Shown one piece after another: positions 1 through 10,619 of a stretch of DNA of 64,000 nucleotides (position 1 is its first letter; the number at the start of each line of letters is the position of its first letter). Origin of the DNA: Nephrocerus scutellatus (taxonomy: Eukaryota > Arthropoda > Insecta > Diptera > Pipunculidae); the NCBI GenBank assembly GCA_947095585.1, contig OX352763.1, positions 26,895,462 to 26,959,461 of the forward strand. The letters are read 5' to 3'. A program made the translations under genes and the position numbers. The notes under the pieces were generated by a model. The model made no database searches. It was not told the DNA's origin and saw nothing but the letters and a program-made list of their open reading frames with translations.

Positions 1-83
1 GAACGTGTGTGTGTTTTTGCCCATTGATTCATGGTAAAGTGAAGTGTGATGTGATGTGATGTAATTTCATTGATTGTTCACAG

Positions 84-337
84 ATGAAAACTGGTTTTCT
101 GCCTTCAGGTCCAATGTGTGGCTCTATTTTGTTATTGGCGTTGTTGTAGCAGCTACGAGTTTTATCGCAATTTACGTTATTTTTACCAACATTCAACGTT
201 GGATTGATTGTTTGCACACAGGCAATCGGACAGAAAGACAGAAAGACATCAACATTTTATTCATGCAATTGTGTTTAACATTTTTGAGAAGGCTCTTCGT
301 TTTGACACAATCCCAAAATAGAAAGGCAAAACTTTGA
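84..337 (+). CDS. Possible last exon of a single-pass membrane protein (unidentified)
   Basis: A splice-acceptor-like sequence (TTGTTCACAG) ends at base 83. After it a reading frame stays open to a TGA at 335-337. The first codon would be split, with one base coming from an upstream exon. The peptide begins ENWFSAFRSNVW and then has about 20 hydrophobic residues (LYFVIGVVVAATSFIAIYVI), followed by FTNIQRWIDCLHTG. This looks like one membrane-spanning helix with an aromatic/basic flank. I do not recognise the family. The tail after HTG (NRTERQKD onward) looks less protein-like and may be non-coding. A mariner-like end begins 12 bases after the stop. The hydrophobic stretch could be chance in AT-rich DNA; the acceptor and the flanking Trp residues argue mildly for a real exon of a gene lying mostly to the left. 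Confidence 0.33.
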
Positions 338-348
338 TCAATGTAATA

Positions 349-1010
349 ATACGAGGGTAGGCTGAAAAGTAATCCGCCTAGAAAAGAATCCATAACTTTT
401 TTGAACAAAACTCAATTTATTTCTCAACACACAGTCTCCTTTCTCGTCCAACACATCTCCAATTTTTGTGTGTCGTTTGAATAATACAACTTGACGGGGT
501 TATTAGAATAGGCTCCCCGTTTCACTGAAAACCGTCTCATTCGACGCATATCTCCTCAATCCTCCCTTTTGTAGGGGCGTCGAGGTCCTCGAAATAGGTT
601 TCACGTTTTTTTAATGACTTGCTCATTGGAATAAAATCTCTTCTTCAAGTTTTTACGGAACGGATAATAGTCTCAGGGAACCTAATCTGGTGGATGAGCT
701 CGTAGCTTAAAGCCCTGAATTAGAGGTTTCTCCGGTGAAATTGGCCAAGCTACGAGGAACCGCAGAGAATCTTCAAGAGTTCCATTTGAGTCCAGCTTTT
801 TCGCTCATCCTTGGTGCAATGTTTGCCGTTGGATAGTTGTGCGTGCCTTTTTCGTTTGTTAGGCTTGATACTACAAACGAATCCGTTACAATTCACTTTC
901 GAGTTGTTGGCCTTCAAGAATGAAGTCAGCTAGTTCCTGAAAGACCGAATTTTTCAATGAAGGTTCCAAGAATTTTGAAGGCTTTGGTTTTTTTTTTGTA
1001 ATATTTTCTT
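349..1010 (-). mobile_element. Degenerate mariner-like element, end plus non-coding remnant
   Basis: The left boundary is a mariner-type terminal sequence (ATACGAGGGTAGGCTGAAAA, then GTAATCCGCC). A second, weaker copy of the same end occurs at about 3147. Read on the minus strand the interior gives fragments such as FKKVMDSFLGGLLF but no recognisable catalytic block. No matching right end was found, so the right limit is approximate. Either the element is heavily decayed, or it is a non-autonomous derivative that kept only its ends. Confidence 0.35.
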
Positions 1011-1365
1011 GGTCAATGTTTTTTGTAGTTTTCCTTGACCATGATCCATTCATTAAAGCATTTGGACTCGCCTTGTCACATTTCTCCGATTTAATTCTTA
1101 ATTTTAATAAAGGGCTTAGCCCACCTTATTGCCGTGGCGCAAGTCATTCAGGGACAGGGACTAATTTCCCTGGCAATTAGTTTCCCATTTTAACTAAGGA
1201 ATTGTGCGTCGGTGCAGTTGAATAGCTCTGAATAGGTAATATACGCCGGTGATCCTACCTACCCTTTTGGAGGTAATCGATTCAAATGATTCCATGCGAG
1301 CATCACAAAAAAACATTCGTCACATCACCTTGTTCGCCGACAGACCTACTTGGTGAAACAGCACA
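1011..1365. other. Unassigned spacer
   Basis: AT-rich sequence with several short GGGAC/TTAATTTCC-like words around 1150-1190 and no open frame that looks coding. Nothing identifiable. Confidence 0.5.
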
Positions 1366-2490
1366 TTTTTAAATTCTCTATAATAACTTCGCGTACCCGT
1401 GGCACGTAAGTCTGTCTGTCGGGGAATCTTGCGATCAATTTTTAACCTACCTTCCAAAGCCCGATTTTATTGAAACTTGGCACACATGCATATCTCCGAT
1501 GACAATACTTTCTATAAAAATTTGGGGCACCTCGGGTCCCGGGGTCGGGGTGTTCCCATACAAATATTTTACAAAATTTACCCGATTTTCTTAAAATTTT
1601 ATATACATGTGTATCTCCAAGGGACAATACTTTTTGTAAAAATTTTGGAGATCCCGGGCTGCGGGGTCGTGAGACCCCATACAAATTTTTTAAAAAAATT
1701 AACCCAATTTTCTTCAAATTTTATATACATGTGTATCTCCATGGACAACACTTTTTGTAAAAATTTTGGGGACCCCGTGCCCTGGGGTCGATTTTCCCCA
1801 ATTTTCTTCAAATTTTATATACATGTGTACCTCCGATTGACAACACTTTTTGCAAAAATTTTGGGTCGTGGGGCCCCATATAATTTTTTTTAAGAAATAA
1901 ACCCGACTTTCTTAAAATTTTATACACATGTGACATGTGTATCTCCAAGGGACAACACTTTTTTTGGAAATTTTGGAGACCCAAGGCCCCAGGGTCGTGA
2001 GTTCCCATACAATTTTTTTCAAATACATTTATACACATGTGTACATCCGATGGACAAAACTTTTTGTAAAATTTTTGGAGTGAGCGGGTCCTGAGGTCTT
2101 GAGGGGGGGGGGGGCATATAAATTTTTTAAAAATAAGCCTGATTTTTTTCAAATTTCAAACACATGGGTATCTCCGATGGACAAAACTTTCTGTAAATTT
2201 TTTTCAGTGATCTGGCCCTGAGGTCCCTGAGGCCCATATAAATTTTTAAAAACTGAGACCAATTTTCTTCAAATTTTCAAGTCCGATGACAACACTTCCT
2301 ATTGAAATTTGGAAGATATCGGATCCCAAGGTTTGGAGGCTCGATATACTTGTGTATCTCCGGTGACAACAGTTTATGTAAAAATTTTGAAGTAAAGGAG
2401 CTCTAATATTCATTTTTTCCAAATTAGCCCGGATTTAACTCCTTTTAGAGAATTTACATGAAAAATTTTAATTTTTTTAGGTTGTTTTTT
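1366..2490 (+). repeat. Dispersed sub-repeat element, copy 1 (longest)
   Basis: It starts with the shared end TTTTTAAATTCTCTATAATA and ends with TAGAGAATTTACATGAAAAA plus about 30 more shared bases; the same right end occurs at about 16107-16155. Inside are at least seven imperfect tandem units of roughly 95-127 bp. Each unit contains ATACATGTGTATCTCC, then a GACAACACTTTTTGTAAAAATTTTGG-like segment (split in places), a GC-rich patch (CCCGGG, GGGGTCG) and an A/T run ending near CCCGATTTTCTTCAAA. The open frames inside are products of the repeat and not genes. A run of 12 G lies at about 2103. Other copies lie near 12.8, 15.3, 18.9, 31.3 and 54.5 kb. Confidence 0.8.
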
Positions 2491-3146
2491 TCTTCGTCAA
2501 ATGCGGTCTTTTTTGCTTTTAATCAGCCTTGAATCGGTCCAGCGTTTAATAATACACGAAACATTCTTCATTTTTTCTTCACGTTATACATATTTGAGTC
2601 TCAGGTGCACGCTTTGCCGGGACTTTACGGCAAAATGTTTAATCGGGTACAGTTAAAAGATAACTTGCACTTTACTAGCAACCTTGACATCATTGGACAA
2701 GAAAAGGTAAACCAAACAAACAGTCAGAAACGGCATTGAAAGAGACACGACGAAGAGTATTAGAGAAAGAGAGAATAGTGACTAATAGGTTTGATGTATA
2801 TTAACAGAAGTGGACCTTGTAGTTTGGACCGAAAATAAAATCTTCAACATCGTTCTTTCCATTCTTTTACTCGGAAAAGAAAGAAGGCTTTTCAATTAAA
2901 GTTCAACATGAAGCTTCGATATTTTTTGTGTGCAAAATACATTAGCAATGGTGTTATCGTTACTCACCGGAAAAATGAAGCATAAGATGAGATAATTACG
3001 ATGGTTTTTTGAAGGCAACCGACGGTCGATCTACTCACTGATTTCGAATCATTTCACTCTGTTAACATTGCTTAAGACAGTGCAAGTGTCCAAAACGACT
3101 GTGTCTATTCTATATATACTTTGCAAGCTGATCTGTTGTACAATGG
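2491..3146. other. Unassigned spacer
   Basis: AT-rich DNA with no coding signal, RNA gene or repeat structure that I can recognise. Confidence 0.5.
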
Positions 3147-3605
3147 TAGGCACTAGGCTGAGAAGTAATCGGTCTAGGCATGAGATGGCATCACCATTTT
3201 TGAATGAAAGTTATTCTTCGTGAATACACATCCTTCATATGATTGCTATTATTCCGTATATGTTTTGCAGCCATTTTTGCATTTTTACAAAAATAAATAA
3301 AATCGAATATTAGATATGTACTTGTTTTTGAAACAGAAAATCAACTGAATTGAACGATGTTCATGGGGAGGGACTCTACACCTTTGATGTGTACAATAAA
3401 ATATTGGACAGCTAAATTTAAACGCGGCCGGACAATTATTTGGTGATTATGAGCGCCTATAACGTCCAAAAGAGGTCAGTCACCACACCCCAAATTGTCG
3501 ATAAAATCCATGGTATGCTAATTGATGATCAACGAGTGAAGATTCGTGAGATTACTGAGGTTGTGGGCATCTCAGATGAACGAGGGGAAAATATATTGCA
3601 TGAAT
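3147..3605 (+). mobile_element. Mariner transposase N-terminal remnant
   Basis: A mariner-like end (GTAGGCACTAGGCTGAGAAG) at 3147 resembles the one at 349. From about 3410 the + strand encodes typical N-terminal helix-turn-helix sequence of a mariner transposase: KFKRGRTII, then VTTPQIVDKIHGMLIDDQR, VKIREITEVVGISDER and ENILHE. The homology stops abruptly at NILHEY. From 3608 there is a poly-T run that is the poly-A tail of an antisense jockey-like element, so the mariner was cut by that insertion. The catalytic half was not found beyond the insertion, so it was deleted or was never there. A pseudogene. Confidence 0.75.
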
Positions 3606-5271
3606 ACTTTTTTTTTTATAATTTGCGAACACGTAAATATAATGCTCGGCTATATGTATGCTTAGCTCAGCGAGGTTGTTAAGGTAAGGGGAAGAAAAGA
3701 TAAGATGTCTATGAGTTTGTGTTTTGAATGCCTGTGGATCATACTTATGTGGAAAGACAGAGCGTTCCACATACGTGTTGTATGGCTGTAGAACGATTCC
3801 CTGCACTTAACTGTACGTCCTAAGATGGGCTTGAGAGTAAATTGGTGAGCATTTAGAGCGCTACGAGCATTGCGGTTGTATTCCAGGAGAGGTGGCATGC
3901 AACTGGCTATTTCTCTTGAGCACCGCTGGTGGAAGAAGCGATAAAACAGTGACAAGCAGGAAACGTTTCTGCGATGTTTAAGCAAATCTATTGATTTCGC
4001 AAAATTATCGTCACAAATAAATTCTATCGCACGGTTTTGTATTCTATCTAGCTGCTGATGTAAGGTCATTTTAGGCGCACCAGACCAGATATGGCAATTG
4101 TACTCAAGCTTAGGACGAATAAAAGCCTTGTAGATAGTAGCCATATCAGAGGGAGTGAAATATTTCTTGCACCAGGTTAGAAAACCTAAACATTTCGCAA
4201 CATTTTTGGCGACGGTGAATATGTGGTCATTCCAACTAAGCTTATCGTTAACGCACATACTGAGAATTGCGAGTTTTTTCTTCTATCAAGTGCCATTAAT
4301 GGATAATGTCATTGGATTAAAGATTCGCTTAGACGACAGGAGACAGCATTGGGTTTTGGAAGCGTAAAACCCAATGCTTTGCAAGCGTAAAATTCTACTC
4401 TATTATTTTAACTCCAAGAAGCTGAGAGTTCTGTCGTCAGCGAAGGAGTGAATTTGATTAGAATTAATGGACAACAGATCATTAATAAAAATGAGAAAGA
4501 GTGTCGGGGACAAAACAGAGCCCTGGGGAACGCCAGCATTTATGTGATGTACTTTACACTTGAAACCATCCAATACAACTTGAATGGAGCGGTCGAAAAG
4601 ATAGCATCTAATCCAATGGCGCAGTTTTACATCGACTGCATAAGATCTAGGTGTCAAACTCTGTCAAATGCCTTGAAATATCGAGCTTTGCTTTCAACAA
4701 ATTGATGCAAAGACCGGTTCCAGTGTTCGGTGAGATATACCATCAAATCACCAGTAGAACGTTGCCCAAGAAATCCATACTGCCGGTCACTAAGGATTTC
4801 GTTGGTTTCAAGATATCTCTTGAGCTGAAAATTGATCAGCATTATTTCCATGATCTTGTTAAGAATTGATGTAGGTGCTATGGGTCGGTACGAAAAAGGA
4901 GACAACGGCTCGCCTTTTTGGGTATAGGCTGGACATAAGCTGTTTTCCAACTTTGGTAGGCGTAGGCGTTCCGGCTCGTTTAAAATTCGGTTTTCCTCAG
5001 TAGGGTTAGCTTTGTAAAACCGAAAGCATACGAAAGGAGTTTCGTTGTTCAACCGCAATAAGAAGGACTTTTTACATGGCTTCGTAGCACGCCAAAGACC
5101 AAGGAACAGTCGACGCAGTGGCCTTCCCCTGCAGAATTCGAAGCTGAAGAGGGCCAAGATTGGTAAGTTGGGATGCGTGTGGTGTGGCGTGTCATTCATC
5201 GATTGCCACCAAAAGCGCAGAACGATCTCACGGAAAGTCTCGTACAACGCGTAAATGCATGCATGTCTCAT
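3606..5271 (-). mobile_element. Jockey-like non-LTR retrotransposon, decayed, antisense
   Basis: The minus strand encodes reverse transcriptase in three broken frames. About 5271-4654 has PLSPFSYRPIAPTSILNKIM and SDRQYGFLGQRSTGDLMVYL. About 4657-4403 has AGVPQGSVLSPTLFLIFIND and the catalytic box FADD at 4433-4444. About 4258-3662 is the C-terminal thumb and tail (NDKLSWNDHIF, PKLEYNCHIWSG, TTRMWNALSFHI). Frameshifts and stops separate them, and the 5' half (most of the endonuclease, ORF1) is missing, which is typical 5' truncation. The 3' end is a poly-A tract (T run at 3608-3619). The 3' end fragment at 54.2 kb is closely related: both read ALSFHI(S/T)MIHRHS near the end and share GCAAATTATAAAAA before the tail. 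Confidence 0.85.
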
Positions 5272-5908
5272 ATAATGATATTTCCAATAACGCGGGACGT
5301 GACTTATGATTAGGGGAGTTTTTTTTTATTGTATTAATTACCCAGTTACTTTGTTGGCGCTACAGTTCGGGCTAAACACCTGCGCCTCAACAAAAATTAA
5401 AAACTCTAAAAATTGCAATCGCAACATTCCAATGTGCTTTTAAATCGGGTTTTCCCCGTAAAATTTATTTTATTTTATTTACTAAATTAAAAAATTAAAA
5501 AAAAAATACATTATTCAATGAGAGTAAGTAAATTCTAAGAGATTATAAAAAAAGAGCAAATAGAAATTCACCGCTAATGTAGTAACACCAACCATTTGGA
5601 ATTCTCCACAATTGCTGTGTACCGTTGAACGTTGCCATGTAAAAGAAGTACATGTGTGTAGATAGTAAATAAAACGTAACTTTTAGTTTTCCAATGAACA
5701 ACTACATACAGGTAAACAAAATCAGAGTGCGGTTGCGTGTAGCCAGACGTACTTTTGTATAGTTTGCCATGCTTAATTTCTTTCTGTCTTCTAACAAATA
5801 AAACTGGTCACAAATAAAATTGGATAAACGCATAATATACATCTTGATTTTTGTACGGGTATGCAAATAGTTGATGTTTTTCCTTATGCGTTATTTAGTA
5901 CATACAAT
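5272..5908. other. Unassigned spacer
   Basis: AT-rich, with homopolymer and TTTATTTTATTTTA-type tracts at about 5460-5515. No sign of the missing mariner C-terminus or of a host exon. Confidence 0.5.
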
Positions 5909-6080
5909 AGGCACGTTCGTAAATAGATCCTGACTAACTTCAGGGTAACTTTCGAACATTAAAGTTACCCAAAGTTACCCATATTTACGATAGGTTACTT
6001 TTTTGTATGGGATGGGTAACTTTTTACCAACATAAAAAAGCTACTCTGAAGTTATTCAGGATCTATTTACGAATGTGCCT
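5909..6080. mobile_element. MITE, 172 bp, with ~40-bp terminal inverted repeats
   Basis: The left end AGGCACGTTCGTAAATAGAT (continuing CCTGACTAACTTCAGGGTAA) is the near-perfect reverse complement of the right end, which reads AGGCACATTCGTAAATAGAT then CCTGAATAACTTCAGAGTAG on the minus strand. The centre contains repeated AAAGTTACCC words. There is no coding capacity. The target-site duplication is ambiguous (candidate CAT/CATA words on both sides), so the superfamily is not assigned. Confidence 0.8.
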
Positions 6081-6864
6081 CATAAGTAATGATTTGAAAA
6101 TGATAAACAAAACGCAATATCTAGTTTTCAGAGTAAAATATAGGTACAGAATAAGAAGTGCTAGTTATGATTGCTTCCAGCTCAATGGAAGACAGCAATT
6201 TTTTTTTCTTTGCAAAGTAAAAGTTGCGGTCCATTTGTTATTACAGTAACTATTTCGGAATTTATAAAGGAACCCAGCGGCTATCATTATTACACACAAA
6301 AAAAGTGTTGTTCCTAACTTTATACCAACTAAATGAGAAGAGGTGAACATTTTTGCTGTATTCAATTATGCCTTTAAAAAGTCTACAAAGTAGTTGTGAG
6401 TAGATGAATAAAGGAATGTGAGTTTCTCAATTTATATAAAGGTCAAAAGTTTTACATTTTACCTAAATTGAAAAGTATTGCTATTAAGTCGTAGGATTTA
6501 CTATTTCTAATATTTAAAGAAGAGAATTTAGACGTTTGTACGCAAGGTGTACCGCAAGGTATGTAACAGCTACTTATAAGAAAGATTTAAAGTAGCTGCG
6601 AGCAGACAGAAGTTATCGCGAGCAGTTCTCCGTTCATAATAGAATACAGCAATTTATAGAAAGCACTGCGACAACATTTTTTGGTTTGTGTAAAAACTAA
6701 GTCAAGAGTTCTACAATCAACAACTGTGGAACAACTCAATCGTCGATATGCATGTAGAGAGGTTGGTATGGTTCTTGGAAAATGTTAAAATATATTTTGG
6801 TTGCAACATAAGGTACACAGTTTACCTCTGTTTAATTAAATGCTTTTTATATTAAGTTGAGCTT
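6081..6864. other. Unassigned spacer
   Basis: AT-rich, no recognisable gene. It contains GTAGTTGTGAGTAG and AGTAGCTGCGAGCAG words near 6390 and 6590. Confidence 0.5.
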
Positions 6865-7880
6865 GGTGTTGATGAGTTTTGAGAGGGTCTTGAGGGGCTC
6901 TTGAGGTGATTTTAACAGGGTCTTAAATGGAATCTTGAGAGGCAATTTAATGTGATCTTGAGGGCGTCTTCGAATGGTCTTAAGGGGTTATTGAGTGGGG
7001 TCTTGAGAAGGGTCTTGAGGGGGTCTTGAGTTAGTCTTCAGGGGGGTTTGGGGCGTCTTTATGGAGTTTTGAGTTGGTCCTTGGTTGGCTCTTGATTAGT
7101 TATAAAGGGTTTTTTGTGGGCAGTCTTGAGGCTTTTATTAAGAGGGTCTTGAACGGGGTCTTAAAAGGGTTTTGATGGGGTTTTAATGGAGGACGAATGG
7201 GGTCCTTTGGTGGGACTAGAGGAGAGTTTTTAGGGACCTTAGGTACTCTTGGGGAGGGCGTTGAGGGTTTTGTGAGAGTCTTGAGTGGGTCTTGAAGGGG
7301 GCCTTGAGGTCTTGAGGGGGTTCGAGGGCGGCTTGGAAGGGTATTAACAGGATTTAAGCGGGTCTTGAGGGATGTCCTGCGGTGGTCTTTACATGGCATT
7401 AAGGGGTCTATAGTGAAGTCTTGAGGGTGTCTTTAACTTGTTTTAGGAAGGTCTTGAGGGGGTTGTGAGGAGGGTGTTGAGTGGGGTCTTGAGGGTGTCT
7501 TTAAGTTGTTTTACGAAGGTCTTGAGGGGGTTGTGAGGTGGGTGTTGAGTGGGTCTTACGAGGGTTTTATGGGGTTTTTTGGGGGGTCATGAGGGGGTTT
7601 TGATAGGGTCTTTGGTGTGGTCTTGATCTTGGATATTGAGGAGTTTTTAAGAGGGTCTAACGGGATTTTAATGCGGTTTTGAGAGGGTCTTGAAGAGTGG
7701 CCCTTAGGGGTATTTGGTTGGTCTTTAGGAGCTTTTTGGGTGGGTCTTGATGGGGTTTTAAGAGGATATTGAGTGGGGTCTTTAGGAGGTCTTAAGAGGG
7801 TCTTGACATCATCACGAGGATAGTCTTAAGTTGTTTTTGAGGGTTTTTGAGATCGGTTTTGAGAGGGTTTTTTTAGGCTC
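6865..7880. repeat. G-rich minisatellite, GGGTCTTGAG-type, about 1 kb
   Basis: About 1 kb of degenerate short repeats built on GGGGTCTTGAGGG, alternating with GGGTTTTGA and similar variants, roughly 12-20 bp per unit. One segment at about 7420-7555 is duplicated at a higher order (GTCTTTAACTTGTTTTA... GTCTTTAAGTTGTTTTA, period about 75-80 bp). The + strand is rich in runs of three to five G. A minus-strand proline-rich frame (PSRPRTPSRP) is a by-product of the repeat. Related arrays lie at 9.5 kb (inverted) and 34.6 kb. Confidence 0.9.
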
Positions 7881-9246
7881 TTATGTTGCAAAAATTAACA
7901 AAAGATGCCATAGGAAAATCTTTGAACAAACAAGTTTGAATATTTAGTTTATAGTTTATTAAATGGGAAATATCAAGAAAAAGACATTGCGATGCCGTTC
8001 GAAGACGAAAAATTTATTTTTCTGCATGAACCACTTCGTCAAGGCCAAGTTTTAAATAATCAAGGGTTGCCCTAATGTTCGTGTTCACTGCACCGTAAGA
8101 TTTCACGTTTACGGTTGGTTGTGTTTATGTAGCAGGTGTTAACTCAACAATGGATGCACAATCATCAAATCTTAACAAGAATTTCAAAATTCGCTTCGTT
8201 TACGTGGGAAAACTGTTTAATATTTAAGTAACAAGTTAGAAAATAAAAAACAAATCCAAGAGGTTATATGTATGTTTACGGCGTACGCAATTTTCTTAAA
8301 ATAAAGTATTTTGATGAACGCAAGGTTAGAAAAAAAGTAAGAGCCACTTAAAACAAAGCTAAATTAAAAATGTATTGTCAGTTACAATGGTAATATATGT
8401 ATAGTATTTCGTCAACAGTTGTTTTGCTAATGCGGGGGGTGGGTTTGTGAAAAACCGAATTGAGAAGCTTTCCGTGACAGCTGTTAGCCTCGGACGTTTG
8501 TGATTCGAACCTCCCGCTCAGACGTCCAATAACACGGAAAATAATAAAAAATCACTGGTCATCTATCTGATATCTGTTGTATTCACATTTACGGTTGAGT
8601 TGATGTATGAAGTAGTCTAGATGTAGAGTCATTAATGTCGGTTTGTGAGCACAATATTCTAGTTTGTGAGTGCTCTGACGTGAACTTAACTCCACTCACC
8701 ACAACACTTTCCTTCTTCTGTCCAAACGTGCGTTAATTATAAAAAAAGTTGCGTATGTATAATCAGCAGTATTTGTCTGTATAGCTTACCATGCTGAATG
8801 AATGCAATAAAATATCAAATATTTTTGATCCTTAGCCGATTTCGACCAACCTATGCAACAACCCTTTTGTTACGAAAAGTAGTTAATAGTACATGTCGTC
8901 GTTGGGGTATGGAATTCGACGTTCTCCTATTAATTTAATTAGTCTAGAATCTCACCGGACAAAAATAGGCATTTAAATGAATTGTATTAGAATTAAGAAA
9001 TTGCTTACTTTAATGATTAAGTAGCAGTTGAAAGATTACACCACTTGCTGCTGCCAAATATGAAGTCAATCTGTTTGCCTAGGATTGCACATAGAATCTA
9101 TTTTTAGAAGTTTTACGCTAGATGACTCATTATGTACTTGCGAGCATAGTGAGTTGTAAATAAGGGAAATTACCACAATGTTCTAGTCTTTGCTAGATAT
9201 ATGCTAGATATATATGATGGCGAGTCTCTGGAAACTTTTCAATGGG
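7881..9246. other. Unassigned spacer
   Basis: No gene recognised. A B-box-like GGTTCGAATC (minus strand) at about 8502 has no A box at tRNA spacing, so I do not call an RNA gene. The last 100 bases contain GCTAGATATATGCTAGATAT just upstream of the promoter at 9247. Confidence 0.5.
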
Positions 9247-9331
9247 TATAAATAGGTGGAATTTTGCCGCAGAGATTCATTCATTGCTTGAAATTCAACC
9301 AGTCAAGTTGAAAAAGTACTGACAAGAAGGT
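9247..9331 (+). promoter_or_regulatory. TATA + initiator core promoter with short non-coding exon and splice donor
   Basis: TATAAATA occupies 9247-9254. An insect initiator (TCAKTY) TCATTC lies at 9277-9282, placing +1 at 9279, 32 bases after the first T of the TATA box, which is canonical spacing. Fifty bases downstream a strong splice donor, AAG|GTAAGAG, cuts at 9329/9330, giving a 51-nt exon without an ATG. AATAAAG follows at about 9440. It could be the first exon of an unknown host transcript, or the U3-R-U5 part of a solo LTR (TATA, then poly-A signal within about 200 bp). I could not identify TG...CA ends or a target duplication to settle this. Confidence 0.5.
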
Positions 9332-9529
9332 AAGAGTTACCAGCTAAGTGAATATTAGTACAAGTATTTTAAGTATTTTTTGTGCATTTAAAAGTGGTTT
9401 AGTATAAAATTGTGAACTTTTGTTATTTCTTTGCTTATGAATAAAGTTTTTATTTGTAAATTAATAAAATTGCGTTTTGTTCTATTTGCAAAATCCTTTA
9501 CGAAGTTGAAAGCCTAAGTTTCGTAACAA

Positions 9530-9726
9530 TACATAAAAACGATCCTCAAAAGATTTCCAAAGACCCCCAAAAACACTCTCAAAAGACCCCAAAATACCCC
9601 ACCGAAAGGCTCGCAAAAGACCGCTAAAGGACCGCAAAAAAACTTCCAAAAGCTTCCCAAAAGACCATCTAAATACCCCCAAAGAACCACTAAAATACCC
9701 TCGAAAGACCGCCCAAAGTACAACCA
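9530..9726. repeat. Short C-rich tandem repeat, inverted relative of the GGTCTT arrays
   Basis: Degenerate 12-15-bp units of the type AAAAGACCCCCAAA. On the minus strand they read TTTGGGGGTCTTTT, sharing the GGTCTT core with the arrays at 6.9-7.9 and 34.6 kb. The overlapping minus-strand frames (GVFRWSFGKLLEVFL) are translations of the repeat, not genes. Confidence 0.75.
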
Positions 9727-9909
9727 AGATGTTGAGAAGCGTTTAGTGGTTTGTGTACTGGATTTTTGGTTTATCAGCACTGCGTAGCGGACAATGGAAA
9801 AATTACATTATCATGTCACACTTTCGCAACCCTTGCACTTTCGTAACGCTCTCAATTTCACTCCCTACTAAACGCACCAAAAGAAATATAATTTGAATAA
9901 TTTTTTCCC

Positions 9910-10035
9910 ATTACCATGACTTACAATCATCATCATCATAATTGGCTTTACAACCGGGGTCCGGTCCTAGCTACCCGCAAAAAGTCTCTCCACCAGTCTA
10001 GATTTCGAGCCGATGTCATCCAGTTTGGCTTGACT
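9910..10035 (-). mobile_element. 3' end fragment of a GAT-tailed non-LTR retrotransposon (family A)
   Basis: On the minus strand the sequence encodes WWRDFLRVARTGPRL and ends in CCCCGGTTGTAAAGCC followed by (ATG/GAT)n at 9925-9940. The same arrangement (GTACCCCGGTTATAGAGCCA then GATGATGATG) ends the + strand copy at 21.8 kb, and a shorter version lies at 17.2 kb. This is a 5'-truncated insertion. Confidence 0.65.
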
Positions 10036-10619
10036 TACAATATAGCTCCTTTATTGTTTGGAAAGACGAATGTCAAAGTTTCTATTTCTTCGTTGTTTGT
10101 TTTAAACTTTCAAAGCGCCTCTCACTAATATATAAATATTAGGAATGAATCCTGTACGCATGACACGAAAGACCTTAGCACTTAACCCACCTGAAACTGT
10201 GGATATAAATTTCACTTAAAAAGCGAACTGTTGCTCTCTGGTAAAAAATATTACTCAAAGCAGAAACAGCTGTAATAAGCAGCGACCATGTGTCAGCAGA
10301 AAATACATTTTTATTCTACCGACACCGACAATGAGACGACGTCCAAGTGCAGAGCTCTAATCACTGAGTCATTCATTTAAAAAATTAATTGGTAGTAAAA
10401 AAAACACAATTGCTGGTTAGTGTCGAACACCATAGTAAGCGAAACTTAAACGAGAATGAAATCAAATCAAAACAGAAGAACGCATTTCAGTCTAATGACC
10501 GGAAGTTCGCGTATACTCGTGTGTACATCAGTGAGCGGTCAGGTCAGGTGGTCAGGTAGTTGAAGTATCATTTTTGCTTTAGATTAGAAGCACATAATTT
10601 TGGAAGATAATCAAATTTT
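10036..10619. other. Unassigned spacer
   Basis: No gene recognised. Contains a short GGTCAGGTCAGGTGGTCAGGTA repeat (written here in part: GGTCAGGT three times) near 10537-10556. Confidence 0.45.

Noticed and set aside
1477..2152. Several 70-138-codon frames on both strands
   Set aside because: They translate the tandem sub-repeats of a non-coding dispersed element.
8500..8560. tRNA-like B box (GGTTCGAATC, minus strand)
   Set aside because: No A box at proper distance and no T-stem pairing.
9220..9245. Heat-shock element upstream of the 9.25-kb TATA box (GGAAACTTTTC)
   Set aside because: It does not fit alternating nGAAn/nTTCn units closely enough to call.
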